Positions 20,252-31,597 of a stretch of DNA of 64,000 nucleotides are shown piece by piece (position 1 is the stretch's first letter; each line of letters opens with the position of its first letter). Origin of the DNA: Gracilibacillus caseinilyticus. Lineage in GTDB: Bacteria > Bacillota > Bacilli > Bacillales > Amphibacillaceae. A model generated the notes under the pieces. The model had not been told where the DNA came from. It was given only the letters and a program-made list of their open reading frames with translations, and did not search any database. A program made the position numbers and the translations under genes. The stretch spans positions 3,100,001 through 3,164,000 of the forward strand of contig NZ_CP095072.1 in the NCBI RefSeq assembly GCF_022919115.1, given 5' to 3'.

Positions 20252-21790
20252 TTGTCAAAACCAACTGTCATCATTGTTGGTGCAGGTTTGTCAGCATTTG
20301 TTCTGGCAAGCAAATTGTACCAGCAGGCTGAGGTAACCATTATAACTAAAAAAAGCATTCACAAGAGTAACTCCATTCGTGCGCAAGGGGGAATTGCGGC
20401 AGCTATTGCCAAGCAGGATCATTGGAGATGGCACTTAATGGACACACTGCAAGCTGGGAATTATCACAATCAACCCCAAGCGGCAGAGATTTTAGTGAAA
20501 CAAGGACAGCATTTGGTTAAAGAATTATTAAAACAAGGATTTCCGGCAGATTGTAATGCAGAAGGATCCCCACTGTTAGGGAAAGAAGGCGCCCATTCTC
20601 ACAGGAGGATTGTTCATGCAGGTGGTGATCAGACTGGAAAGTACTTGTTACACTATTTCCAATCTGCACTAATTGACAAAATTAACATAATAGAGGAGCA
20701 ATCAGCTGTTGATTGTATTGTCGAAGAGAGGTGTTGCACAGGGATCACGACGATTGATACAAACGATCACTATCATACATATTCAGCAGATCATATTGTA
20801 TTAGCAACTGGCGGTGCAGGGGGTATTTATGAGACGAATACTAATGATCGAACCGTCACAGGAGATGGAATAGCCATTGCATATCGTGCAGGAGCCAGTC
20901 TAACTGATTTGGAATTTATTCAATTTCACCCGACGATGCTCGTTACAAGCGATACAAGTAATGAATTAGTATCTGAGGCAGTTCGAGGAGAAGGTGCCGT
21001 GTTAGTGGATCAAGATGGTAACCGGATCATGAAAGGAAAGCACGAACGTCTCGATTTAGCGCCTCGTGATGTTGTATCGCGAATCATAGAACAAGCCTTG
21101 CATGAAAGGAATACAATCTATCTTGATATTAGTAGTGTTAGTGATTTTAGACAGAAGTTCCCTTCTATTAGCACAGCTTGTGAAAAACATAACATTGAGT
21201 GGCAAAGTGGAAAGATTCCGGTGAAGCCAGGTGCCCATTTTACGATGGGAGGAGTTGAGACCGACCTTGTAGGCAGAACTTCTATTACAGGATTGTTTGC
21301 GATTGGAGAGGTGGCTTGTACACATGTACATGGTGCGAATCGCCTTGCCAGTAATTCTTTATTGGAAGGATTAGTGTTTGCCACACGTTTAGCAGAAGAG
21401 ATATTGGTTCCTGTATCACGAAAGTGCAGCAATGTTACAAAGACAATACCGCTATACACCTCGGTTGATATGCCTTCCAAAGATATGATTCAGGATAAAA
21501 TGAGCAGGCATGTTGGTATTAACAGAGAGGGAAGCTCGTTAAAAGAAATGCTGAACTGGCTAGATGGTTATACGGTATTAAAAGATGAACAGCTAAGCAG
21601 TTATTCGTTAACGAAAGAGCAGTGCGAAATTCAGCATATGCTCCTAACTGCACAATTAATAACGAAAGCAGCATATGAAAGAACAGAAAGCAGGGGAGCT
21701 CATTTTCGTATTGATTTCCCGGATGCATCGCCAGAATGGAAACAAAAATATATAAGATGGAATTTTCATAGACAAGGAGTAGAAATATGA
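20252..21790 (+). CDS. nadB: L-aspartate oxidase
   Basis: The 512-residue flavoenzyme oxidises L-aspartate to iminoaspartate, the first step of de novo NAD synthesis. The N-terminal FAD-binding motif VIIVGAGLSAFVLASKL is intact, as are SIRAQGGIAAAI and the substrate-region sequences HVHGANRLASNSLLEG. The start is TTG at 20252 after TAGGTGAT. It leads the nadBCA operon and overlaps nadC by 4 bp. Confidence 0.96.
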   Translation: MSKPTVIIVGAGLSAFVLASKLYQQAEVTIITKKSIHKSNSIRAQGGIAAAIAKQDHWRWHLMDTLQAGNYHNQPQAAEILVKQGQHLVKELLKQGFPADCNAEGSPLLGKEGAHSHRRIVHAGGDQTGKYLLHYFQSALIDKINIIEEQSAVDCIVEERCCTGITTIDTNDHYHTYSADHIVLATGGAGGIYETNTNDRTVTGDGIAIAYRAGASLTDLEFIQFHPTMLVTSDTSNELVSEAVRGEGAVLVDQDGNRIMKGKHERLDLAPRDVVSRIIEQALHERNTIYLDISSVSDFRQKFPSISTACEKHNIEWQSGKIPVKPGAHFTMGGVETDLVGRTSITGLFAIGEVACTHVHGANRLASNSLLEGLVFATRLAEEILVPVSRKCSNVTKTIPLYTSVDMPSKDMIQDKMSRHVGINREGSSLKEMLNWLDGYTVLKDEQLSSYSLTKEQCEIQHMLLTAQLITKAAYERTESRGAHFRIDFPDASPEWKQKYIRWNFHRQGVEI

Positions 21791-22632
21791 ATCGATTATA
21801 TTTACGACAGCAGTTAGAATCTTTTCTTCATGAAGATATTGGATTTGGTGATCAGTCAACCACGGCATTATTTCCTGATCAGACGCTGGTTGGGGAAGGG
21901 AAATTTATCGCAAAGCAGGAAGGGATATTTGCAGGTGGATTGATCATCGAAGAAGTGTTTCGTCTTTTTGGTAATGAAACAACAGTCAACTTGATTAAAG
22001 AAGATGGAGAACACTTGCGACAAGGAGATGTAATGGCGAAGGTGACAGGACCTTATGCACAATTATTGACAGCAGAGCGAGTAATCTTGAATTTATTACA
22101 GCGGTTATCAGGGATTGCCACTGTCACCAATCAAACCGTCAGTAAGCTTAGTAATTCAGAAGTAAGACTAACAGACACAAGAAAAACAACGCCCGGATTA
22201 CGAATGCTAGAGAAATATGCTGTTCGCTGTGGCGGAGGAGTCAATCATCGTTTCGGATTAGATGATGCTATTATGTTAAAGGATAATCACATTGTTGCAG
22301 CTGGCTCTATTTCAAATGCAGTCAGTAAGGTGAGGTCAACCGTTGGCCATATGATAAAAATAGAGGTTGAAATCGAAAATCAGCAGCAATTGCAAGAAGC
22401 GATCGATGCTAATGTAGACGTGATTATGTTCGATAACATGTCACCAGCACAAATTAAACAATTAATTGACAGGGTGCCTGAACATATTGTCACAGAAGCT
22501 TCTGGATCGATTTCCATGGAAAACATTGCAGCATACAGTGACACAGGCGTACATATGATTTCTTTAGGTTTTCTGACACATTCTGCCCAGGCGCTTGATA
22601 TTAGTTTTTCATTAGTGGAGGTAATAAAATGA
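21787..22632 (+). CDS. nadC: Nicotinate-nucleotide pyrophosphorylase (carboxylating)
   Basis: A 281-residue quinolinate phosphoribosyltransferase. The N-terminal [15 protein letters not shown], the [21 protein letters not shown] helix (AERVILNLL), [16 protein letters not shown] and [10 protein letters not shown] are family signatures lining the quinolinate and PRPP sites. It makes nicotinate mononucleotide from quinolinate. It overlaps both nadB and nadA by 4 bp, giving a tightly coupled operon. Confidence 0.97.
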   Translation: MNRLYLRQQLESFLHEDIGFGDQSTTALFPDQTLVGEGKFIAKQEGIFAGGLIIEEVFRLFGNETTVNLIKEDGEHLRQGDVMAKVTGPYAQLLTAERVILNLLQRLSGIATVTNQTVSKLSNSEVRLTDTRKTTPGLRMLEKYAVRCGGGVNHRFGLDDAIMLKDNHIVAAGSISNAVSKVRSTVGHMIKIEVEIENQQQLQEAIDANVDVIMFDNMSPAQIKQLIDRVPEHIVTEASGSISMENIAAYSDTGVHMISLGFLTHSAQALDISFSLVEVIK

Positions 22633-23729
22633 GTATAGATACAATTTTTTCAACCAGTCAACAAATTCCAAAACAATATCTGCATTGGAAAGATGAAGAG
22701 ATGATCGCTTATATCCGACAGATTAAGCAGGAAATGGGTGATGACCTGTATATTCCAGGTCATCACTATCAAAAGGATGAAGTGATGCAATTTGCTGATT
22801 CCAGTGGTGATTCTTTGAAGCTGGCGCAATTGTCTTCCGAAGTTAACGCTACAAATATTGTATTTTGTGGTGTGCACTTTATGGCAGAAACCGCTGATAT
22901 TTTATCGAAACCGGATCAAAAGGTATTTTTGCCAGACATGCGGGCAGGATGCTCTATGGCGGATATGGCGGACGATAAACAGGTGGTGGAAGCCTGGGAT
23001 GCTTTACAGACGTTATTTGGAGATACTATTTTACCGCTTACTTATGTGAATTCCACTGCTGCTATTAAATCATTTGTTGGCGAGCATGGCGGGGCGACCG
23101 TAACATCTTCGAATGCGAAAGAGATGGTGAAATGGGCTTTTAAACAAAAGGAACGGTTGTTATTTTTACCTGATCAGCATCTTGGCCGGAATACAGCGGT
23201 CAAATTAGGTGTCCGCCTGGATGAAATGGCGGTATGGGACCCGATTAACAGGAAACTGGAAACCGATCAATCGCCTGATCAAATCCGTGTCATCTTGTGG
23301 AAAGGTCATTGTTCGGTGCATGAGAATTTTACTATAAACAATATCGAAGAAGTTCGGCATTCATTTCCGGAGATGAACATTATTGTCCATCCTGAATGTA
23401 AATATGACGTGGTACAACGAGCAGATTACGCGGGTTCAACGAAATATATTATTGATAGCCTACAGCAAGCTGAATCCGGAAGCCAATGGGCAATCGGTAC
23501 AGAAATGAATCTGGTCAATCGTTTAATAAAACAGCATCACGATAAAAAAATAATTTCATTAAATCCGTATATGTGTCCATGTCTCACCATGAACCGGATT
23601 GATCTGCCACATCTTACCTGGGCATTAGATGAAATTAGTCAGGGAAAAGGGAGTAATCAGATTATTGTGGAAGAAAAAATTGCAGCAAATGCAAGATTGG
23701 CATTAAATCGGATGTTAAGGATCTCGTAA
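22629..23729 (+). CDS. nadA: Quinolinate synthase (4Fe-4S)
   Basis: The 366-residue enzyme condenses iminoaspartate with dihydroxyacetone phosphate. It has the Bacillus-type length and cysteines at [25 protein letters not shown] and MCPCLTM, among which the three cluster ligands lie. [12 protein letters not shown] near residue 45 is the substrate-binding histidine pair. The cluster's sulfur may come from the neighbouring NifS. Confidence 0.97.
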   Translation: MSIDTIFSTSQQIPKQYLHWKDEEMIAYIRQIKQEMGDDLYIPGHHYQKDEVMQFADSSGDSLKLAQLSSEVNATNIVFCGVHFMAETADILSKPDQKVFLPDMRAGCSMADMADDKQVVEAWDALQTLFGDTILPLTYVNSTAAIKSFVGEHGGATVTSSNAKEMVKWAFKQKERLLFLPDQHLGRNTAVKLGVRLDEMAVWDPINRKLETDQSPDQIRVILWKGHCSVHENFTINNIEEVRHSFPEMNIIVHPECKYDVVQRADYAGSTKYIIDSLQQAESGSQWAIGTEMNLVNRLIKQHHDKKIISLNPYMCPCLTMNRIDLPHLTWALDEISQGKGSNQIIVEEKIAANARLALNRMLRIS

Positions 23730-23741
23730 TATACGGTTAAG

Positions 23742-23774
23742 GAAGGGTGTCTAAAAAGATATCCTTCTTTTTTT
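23742..23774 (+). terminator. Terminator of nadBCA
   Basis: GAAGGGTGTCT (23742-23752) pairs with AGATATCCTTC (23757-23767) over an AAAA loop, including two G-T pairs, followed by seven T. Confidence 0.85.
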
Positions 23775-23873
23775 ATTCAACATTTTAGGCATTTTGCATA
23801 TGTTGTTAAAGAAGATGGATTAGATCGAGACAAATGCCCTTCCATACTTACCAAGAAGAAAGGAGAAATTGCA

Positions 23874-24866
23874 TTGAAAATTCATATTGTGCAAAAAGAT
23901 GAAAGTTTATGGACCATTGCGCAAAAATATGGTGTCAGCCTTGATGCTGTCATTGCTGCCAATCCGCAAATTTCCAATCCAGATATGATTATGCCAGGAA
24001 TGAAAATAAAAGTGCCAACAGGCCATGATAATCACCACCAGATGCCGCCGAACAAGAAGCAACAAGTAACACCAGGAAAAAAGGATAAACAAGAGGTAAA
24101 ACCACCAACTCAAATTCTGCCACCAAAAGTTGAAGAAGATGATGATAAAAAATGGGAACCACTAAAAAAAGAAATGCCACCTTTACCGATTCATTTTAAC
24201 AAACAACAGCCAGCACCTGCACCATCCCATTCGCAAGATTTAAAGTGGACACAGCTAACAAATAATTTTGAAGCGAATTTTTATCCGACACCAATCGAAG
24301 AAGAGGAAGTGCTGGAAGAACAAAAGGTAAGTCCGCAAAAACCAGTTCATCCTGTTTATCCGCAACAACCACAAGCACCTTGCTATTCATCAGAGGGGAT
24401 TCCTTATGGTTATGGTCCAGTTGGCCAGGTGCCACCAATGTCACCGCATCATGGCTCTCACCATTGTTACCCAGGACATCACCATGGATACCCTGGCCAA
24501 ATGCCACAGCAGATGCCACAACAAATGCCGGGTATGCAGCAAGTACAAGGTGCACAACAGCAGGCACCTTCTCAAGGACAACAGGGGTGGTATCAAGCAC
24601 AAATGCCATCAAATCAAATGATGCCAAGTCAACAACAGCAGATGATGCCTCAAATGCAGCAGCAACAAGGCATGCAACAACAACCAATCCCAATGCAAGG
24701 TGACCCGATGATCCCACAGCCGGGAATGCCAAATTATCCGATGATGCCATTACCGTCACAAGGTATGCCGGGACAGCAGCCAATGCCATATCCTTCATAC
24801 GGACCACAAGGCATGCCACACAATCCGCAAGATGACGACGATTGCGGTTGCGGAGGAAGCAGATAA
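23874..24866 (+). CDS. safA: Spore coat assembly protein SafA (LysM)
   Basis: The 330-residue protein has one N-terminal LysM domain (IHIVQKDESLWTIAQKYGVS to IMPGMKIKVP, residues 3-50). Then comes a Lys/Pro-rich region and a long Gln/Met/Pro/His-rich low-complexity part (about 150-320) ending DDDDCGCGGSR. This is the SafA pattern: LysM binds spore cortex peptidoglycan and the C-terminal part recruits inner-coat proteins. The start is TTG at 23874 after AAAGGAG. Position after nadA matches B. subtilis. The Met-rich codons make long but meaningless open frames on the other strand. Confidence 0.9.
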   Translation: MKIHIVQKDESLWTIAQKYGVSLDAVIAANPQISNPDMIMPGMKIKVPTGHDNHHQMPPNKKQQVTPGKKDKQEVKPPTQILPPKVEEDDDKKWEPLKKEMPPLPIHFNKQQPAPAPSHSQDLKWTQLTNNFEANFYPTPIEEEEVLEEQKVSPQKPVHPVYPQQPQAPCYSSEGIPYGYGPVGQVPPMSPHHGSHHCYPGHHHGYPGQMPQQMPQQMPGMQQVQGAQQQAPSQGQQGWYQAQMPSNQMMPSQQQQMMPQMQQQQGMQQQPIPMQGDPMIPQPGMPNYPMMPLPSQGMPGQQPMPYPSYGPQGMPHNPQDDDDCGCGGSR

Positions 24867-24876
24867 AATTTTATTT

Positions 24877-24906
24877 ACTCCACTTGTGATAAGTGGAGTT
24901 TTTTTC
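24877..24906 (+). terminator. Terminator after safA
   Basis: ACTCCACTT (24877-24885) pairs with AAGTGGAGT (24891-24899) over GTGAT, followed by seven T. Confidence 0.9.
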
Positions 24907-25219
24907 TTTATGAGAAAGGATTTAGATACGCTCATAGAAAATGAGGATGGCGTTGAAAAAGCAAAGTGAAAGTACCTATAAATATGCTTAAGTTAGTTAG
25001 GACCAGGGGGTTGGGGTTTTTTGCTCTTTAATTGTATAAGCAATCCTTAACATCAATATCCTCAACATAAAAAAAACTGGTAGAAGATGATATAATATTG
25101 TGTTGGGATGATATATCCTGAAATCCGCACGTATGGCAGTGTCACAACATTTTCAATTGTCTGCAGTTATGATAAAGTAAAAGATGGAGAATAAGATAGA
25201 TTACGAGAGGTGAGAATGT
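24907..25219. other. Gene-free region before the YebC-family gene
   Basis: The 313 bp after the safA terminator show no credible ORF or RNA. At 24976-25010, TATAAATATGCTTAAGTTAG followed by TTAGGACC resembles the outer flank next to repeat copies B, E and G, so it may be a scar of that family. A weak promoter-like pair (TTTTCA, 17 bp, TAAAGT at 25150-25178) precedes the next gene. Nothing else stands out. Confidence 0.4.
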
Positions 25220-25969
25220 ATGGCAGGACACTCTAAATGGAAGAACATTCAAAGAAGAAAAAATGCACAAGATGCGAAACGCGGTAAAATTTTTATGAAG
25301 CATGCGAAAGATATATATTTAGCTGCAAAGCAAGGTGGTGGCGACCCGGATATGAATGCGAGTCTTCGTCTGGTAGTAGAGAAGGCAAAAGCAGATAATA
25401 TGCCAAATGACAATATAGATCGCGCCATTAAAAAAGCAACAGGTGATTTAGATGGAGCGAACTTTGAAGAATTGACTTATGAAGGGTATGGACCAGGTGG
25501 TACAGCTGTTATGGTAGAAGTGTTAACCGATAACAAAAACCGTACAGCCTCTGAATTACGCCATGCCTTTAGTAAAAATGGTGGTAACTTAGGTGAGAAT
25601 GGCTGTGTCGCTTTTATGTTTGATCGTAAAGGTTATTTCGTCATTGATCGAGAGACGACAGATGCGGATGAAGATACCGTGATGTTAGAAGCAATCGAAG
25701 CTGGAGCTGAAGAGATGGAAACTGTCGAAGGTGCTTACGAAATATATGCCGATCCTGAAGACTTCCAAAACGTGAAGAAAACGATGGAAGAAAGTGGCTT
25801 CACATTTGAAACATCAGAAATCACCATGATTCCACAAACCATGTCAGCAGTAGATGAAGAAGCAGGTAACAAAATGGTTAAGTTAGTTCAAATGTTAGAG
25901 GATATGGAAGATGTCCAGGAAGTTCATCATAACATAGAAGCAGACGAAGCAATTATGGAGCAATTGTAA
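25220..25969 (+). CDS. yebC: YebC/PmpR-family transcription/translation regulator
   Basis: The 249-residue protein starts [20 protein letters not shown], the invariant N-terminus of the family, and contains [19 protein letters not shown]. YebC homologues have been described both as DNA-binding regulators and, more recently, as ribosome-associated factors that relieve stalling at proline stretches; which applies here cannot be told. Start ATG follows GAGAGGTGAG. Confidence 0.95.
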   Translation: MAGHSKWKNIQRRKNAQDAKRGKIFMKHAKDIYLAAKQGGGDPDMNASLRLVVEKAKADNMPNDNIDRAIKKATGDLDGANFEELTYEGYGPGGTAVMVEVLTDNKNRTASELRHAFSKNGGNLGENGCVAFMFDRKGYFVIDRETTDADEDTVMLEAIEAGAEEMETVEGAYEIYADPEDFQNVKKTMEESGFTFETSEITMIPQTMSAVDEEAGNKMVKLVQMLEDMEDVQEVHHNIEADEAIMEQL

Positions 25970-25974
25970 GAATA

Positions 25975-26011
25975 AAAAGACTGATTCCAAGAATAGGAGT
26001 CAGTCTTTTCT
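25975..26011 (+). terminator. Terminator after the YebC-family gene
   Basis: AAGACTGATTCC pairs with GGAGTCAGTCTT across AAGAATA with one mismatch, followed by TTCTT. Confidence 0.82.
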
Positions 26012-26090
26012 TATAAGCAGGAAAAGGATATATTGAATCTCCCGAAGGCAAATTACAAAAATATAGACAGAAGAGGATTAATGTTTCTTA

Positions 26091-26269
26091 AAATTCAGAT
26101 TATGTAAAGTGAAACTATTTGACAATGTGGTAATTTTGATTTCATTTATTTGCTTAGCAAAGCTCCGGAAATATGCTCCGCAGGACAAGAAGTGCTTGGC
26201 CGGAGCGTTATCCCAGCACATTAACAATTTCAAAATTACCACCAAGCTAGTTAACATAATCGATATTAA
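26091..26269 (-). repeat. Intergenic repeat copy B (about 179 bp, internal-deletion form)
   Basis: Left terminus AATTCAGATTATGT and right terminus ACATAATCGATATTA match the family ends. In minus orientation the arm reads GTGCTGGGATAACGCTCCGG, then CCAAGCACTTCTTGTCCTGC, and joins GGAGCATATTTCCGGAGC directly. A GCGG microhomology lies at the join. The junction differs from copy A, though the length is almost equal. It lies between the YebC-family gene and bofC, and its right side runs into a conserved flank (AAAGGAAGTTTTATATATTA). Confidence 0.83.
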
Positions 26270-26445
26270 AGGAAGTTTTATATATTACGTTAGTTAGGAC
26301 TGTTAGTGATTAAGCCAATTTTTCTTACGGCAAAGAAACGTGCATTTTACAACCATTATCGTTCTGAAGATTTTTAAAAAAGATGATTATATTTTCACAG
26401 TTTGGACATCCTAATAGTAAACATAGCTCGATTGGAGGGTCTTTA

Positions 26446-26991
26446 ATGAGCAAGTTATGGTTACTATTAAACGGAGTCATTGTGGCAATAATAGGCGTTA
26501 TCAGCTATCAATCTATACAAGAAACACCAAAGAGTAATGCGGAGAGTCCAAAAGAAGTCATGGCAGTTGCACAAGACCCGCTTACAATTGAACTAACATT
26601 GGAAAAACATTATATAGATGGCAAAGTAGAGCGGGAGCAAGTTGAAGAAACGATCGCTTCCATGCAGGATTTTTGGGCAGAATATCAGGATTGGCAAGTC
26701 ATGGAGCAAAAAGAAGGACACATCCGTTTCCGAAAAGAAGTCAACGATATATCTCCATATTTAAAAGCCAATGGCTATTTTGGTATTAAAAATGGCAAGC
26801 TGACCATCTTTGAAGGTGTTCCTGTACAAGAATCCGCGGTACAGTCGTTTTACCAGATCGATACCGATGAATTAGAATCACACTTATATGAGCGCTTAAA
26901 AGAAGGTATCAAAATTAATACAAAAAAGGATTATTCGGAAGTGTTAGAAACATTCCGTTCCTATCAAAAAGCTGAAGCAGTGAACAGTTGA
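26446..26991 (+). CDS. bofC: Sporulation protein BofC (bypass of forespore C)
   Basis: ATG at 26446, seven bases after GGAGGG, gives 181 residues; the longer open frame has no ribosome site. There is an N-terminal signal/anchor (KLWLLLNGVIVAIIGVISY), then the extracytoplasmic BofC domains with GYFGIKNGKLTIFEGVP. BofC is made in the forespore and restrains SpoIVB, which in turn acts on the SpoIVFA-SpoIVFB complex encoded at 10524-12144. Location before ruvA matches B. subtilis. Confidence 0.9.
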   Translation: MSKLWLLLNGVIVAIIGVISYQSIQETPKSNAESPKEVMAVAQDPLTIELTLEKHYIDGKVEREQVEETIASMQDFWAEYQDWQVMEQKEGHIRFRKEVNDISPYLKANGYFGIKNGKLTIFEGVPVQESAVQSFYQIDTDELESHLYERLKEGIKINTKKDYSEVLETFRSYQKAEAVNS

Positions 26992-27019
26992 ACGATGATA
27001 TTATCGTTCAACTTTTTTT
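26987..27019 (+). terminator. Terminator overlapping the bofC stop
   Basis: GTTGAACGAT (26987-26996) pairs with ATCGTTCAAC (27003-27012), followed by seven T. It includes the bofC stop codon. Confidence 0.9.
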
Positions 27020-27187
27020 ATTGATAAAAAGACACTGCAAATGATATTGAACATATTTAAGTGCTCGTTATTCCTATCATTTTATTTCCTCCTACTTCTT
27101 GCGAAAGATCGTTAGATAAGCTAAGATTAAATACGAACGTATGCTTGTGAACGAGTGCGAATTTGGAATGAAGAGGAGATCAGTGAT

Positions 27188-27787
27188 ATGATTGCATATA
27201 TAAATGGATTAGTATCGGATATAACGGAACAAACCATTCTGATAGAAACGAATGGAATAGGATATGAAGTAATCTGTCCGAATCCTTATCGCTTTCAAGT
27301 ACAAACAGGTGAGCAATTAAAGGTTTACACGTATCATTATGTAAGGGAAGATGCACAAATTTTATACGGATTTCAAAACCAGGAAGAAAAAAAATTATTC
27401 GCGCAAATCTTAAATGTTTCGGGAATCGGACCTAAAGGTGCATTAGCTGTATTGGCCACAACTTCTGTTAAAGATTTCGTCCTGGCGATCGATCAGGAAG
27501 ATGAAAAGTTTTTGACAAGTTTTCCGGGAGTAGGGAAGAAGACAGCACGCCAAATGATCCTGGATTTAAAAGGGAAATTACCTTTTGACTTTCATACTGA
27601 AGATTTATTTAACCAGCAGCCAGATAAAACAGAGGAAAATAATGCTTTATCTGAAGCGATAGAGGCACTTAAAGCATTAGGTTATTCGGAAAAAGAAATT
27701 AATACGATTAAACCAGTCTTAGCGAAAGAGCAGAGTGATGCGGCGGATACATACATACGAAAAGGGTTAGCCTTACTAATGAAATAG
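27188..27787 (+). CDS. ruvA: Holliday junction DNA-binding protein RuvA
   Basis: The ATG at 27188 gives MIAYINGLVSDITEQTILI, the normal RuvA start, with 199 residues; the frame extends 11 codons upstream but without family similarity. Domain I (OB-fold), helix-hairpin-helix motifs (LNVSGIGPKGALAVLA and LTSFPGVGKKTARQMILDLK) and a C-terminal RuvB-binding UBA-like domain are present. RuvA tetramers hold the junction for RuvB-driven branch migration. ruvB follows 12 bp later. Confidence 0.96.
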   Translation: MIAYINGLVSDITEQTILIETNGIGYEVICPNPYRFQVQTGEQLKVYTYHYVREDAQILYGFQNQEEKKLFAQILNVSGIGPKGALAVLATTSVKDFVLAIDQEDEKFLTSFPGVGKKTARQMILDLKGKLPFDFHTEDLFNQQPDKTEENNALSEAIEALKALGYSEKEINTIKPVLAKEQSDAADTYIRKGLALLMK

Positions 27788-27799
27788 AAAGGAGATTCC

Positions 27800-28804
27800 A
27801 TGATGGAGGAACGGATTATTTCCAATGAGATCCAAGAAGAAGATTTATCTGAAGAATTAAGTCTGCGCCCAAAAATGCTGAAGCAATACATTGGTCAGCA
27901 TAAAGCTAAAGATAACTTGGCAATTTTTATCGAAGCTGCCAAAATGAGAAACGAACCACTCGATCATGTATTATTATATGGTCCTCCAGGTCTTGGTAAA
28001 ACGACGATGGCACAGATTATTGCCAATGAGATGGGTGTCCAATTTAAGCAAACATCCGGCCCGGCCATCGAACGCTCTGGTGATTTAGCAGCGATACTTT
28101 CCTCATTGGAAGTCGGTGATGTCTTATTCATTGACGAAATTCACCGACTGCCCCGTGCAGTGGAAGAAATCCTTTATCCAGCAATGGAGGATTTCTGTCT
28201 GGATATCGTCATTGGTCAAGGTTCAAGTGCAAGATCTGTTCAACTCGATTTACCGCCGTTTACCTTAGTAGGTGCTACAACTAGAGCAGGTCTTCTATCA
28301 GCACCATTACGTGACCGCTTCGGTGTATTATCAAGACTTGAATTTTACGAAGTAGTGGACTTGTGTGCCATTGTCGAACGGACGGCTGACATATTTCAAG
28401 TGCAAATAGAAAAAGTAGCTGCGATGGAAGTAGCGAGACGGTCACGTGGCACTCCGAGGATTGCGAATCGTTTGTTGAAAAGGGTACGGGATATTTCGCA
28501 GGTTAAAGGTGAACCAAGTATCTCGATCCAAACAACACAGCAGGCGTTAAAGATGTTACAGGTTGATCAGGAAGGGCTTGATCACATTGATCATAAATTA
28601 TTACTTGCAATCATTGACGGTTTCAAAGGTGGACCTGTAGGCTTAGATACGATTGCAGCGTCCATTGGCGAAGAGTCACAAACAATTGAGGATGTCTATG
28701 AGCCCTATTTATTACAGCAAGGATTTATTCAACGTACACCAAGAGGACGGCTTGTTACGTCCAAAGCTTATGCACACTTTGACCGGGAGGTGCCTGAATC
28801 TTGA
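27800..28804 (+). CDS. ruvB: Holliday junction helicase RuvB
   Basis: The 334-residue AAA+ motor has Walker [10 protein letters not shown], Walker [10 protein letters not shown], sensor [18 protein letters not shown] and a C-terminal winged helix ([16 protein letters not shown]). It forms hexamers on both sides of RuvA. The start is the first ATG of a tandem pair after AAAGGAG. It overlaps the next gene by 4 bp. Confidence 0.98.
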   Translation: MMEERIISNEIQEEDLSEELSLRPKMLKQYIGQHKAKDNLAIFIEAAKMRNEPLDHVLLYGPPGLGKTTMAQIIANEMGVQFKQTSGPAIERSGDLAAILSSLEVGDVLFIDEIHRLPRAVEEILYPAMEDFCLDIVIGQGSSARSVQLDLPPFTLVGATTRAGLLSAPLRDRFGVLSRLEFYEVVDLCAIVERTADIFQVQIEKVAAMEVARRSRGTPRIANRLLKRVRDISQVKGEPSISIQTTQQALKMLQVDQEGLDHIDHKLLLAIIDGFKGGPVGLDTIAASIGEESQTIEDVYEPYLLQQGFIQRTPRGRLVTSKAYAHFDREVPES

Positions 28805-29001
28805 CGGACGTCGGTAAAATCTTTATTGTAATAGGGATTGTATGTATAATCGTTGGTCTGTTATGGGGATTCATTGGTAAGCTGCCTGGTGATTTCAGCT
28901 TTAAAAAAGGTAATGTATCTTTTCATTTTCCAATCATGACATCAATAATTGTGAGTATTATCCTGACAATTATTTTTGCAATAATAGGACGTTTTAAGTA
29001 G
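28801..29001 (+). CDS. Small DUF2905-type membrane protein
   Basis: A 66-residue protein with two hydrophobic segments around a short loop, [20 protein letters not shown], which is typical of the DUF2905 family. The family sits next to ruvB or queA in many Firmicutes but has no known function. The TTG start overlaps the ruvB stop (TTGA), so it is translationally coupled. queA follows after 13 bp. Confidence 0.85.
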   Translation: MTDVGKIFIVIGIVCIIVGLLWGFIGKLPGDFSFKKGNVSFHFPIMTSIIVSIILTIIFAIIGRFK

Positions 29002-29014
29002 AAGGAGTAAAGGC

Positions 29015-31200
<2,186 letters not shown>

Positions 31201-31215
31201 GAGGAGGTGCAACAC

Positions 31216-31479
31216 ATGGAATTTTTAGCAACCCTTGGTCCGCTTGTTTTAATGATTGTGATCTTTTACTTTCTATTAATCAGACCACAACAGAAGAAAC
31301 AAAAACAAGTACGTCACATGCAATCTGAACTGAAAAAAGGGGACAAGATTGTAACAATTGGTGGTTTCCACGGCACTGTTCATGCCTTGGACGAAGACAG
31401 CCTTGTACTTATTACAGGTGATGGAACAAAACTTACATACGACCGCTCAGCAGTGCGCGACGTAGTAGAACAGAGCTAA
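31216..31479 (+). CDS. yajC: Preprotein translocase subunit YajC
   Basis: The ATG at 31216, seven bases after GAGGAGGTG, gives 87 residues. One N-terminal membrane helix (LVLMIVIFYFLLIRPQQKKQ) is followed by a small basic domain with KGDKIVTIGGFHGTVHALD. YajC associates with SecDF, which is encoded further along at 36847. A strong terminator follows. Confidence 0.95.
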   Translation: MEFLATLGPLVLMIVIFYFLLIRPQQKKQKQVRHMQSELKKGDKIVTIGGFHGTVHALDEDSLVLITGDGTKLTYDRSAVRDVVEQS

Positions 31480-31487
31480 TCAGAGAA

Positions 31488-31524
31488 AATACCATGGCAT
31501 CGATAAAGATGCCATGGTATTTTT
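31488..31524 (+). terminator. Terminator after yajC
   Basis: AATACCATGGCAT (31488-31500) and ATGCCATGGTATT (31509-31521) form a 13-bp perfect stem, followed by T residues. Confidence 0.92.
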
Positions 31525-31597
31525 GTTTTACTTAAATAATTTCAGTCATAAACACGAATCGCAGAAATTATCATACCAAAATGAAGTGTGGGTTCTT

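Noticed and set aside
24196..24819. A 207-codon open frame antisense to safA.
   Set aside because: It arises from the Gln/Met/Pro-rich composition of safA, which rarely gives stops on the complement. The product is low complexity with no ribosome site.
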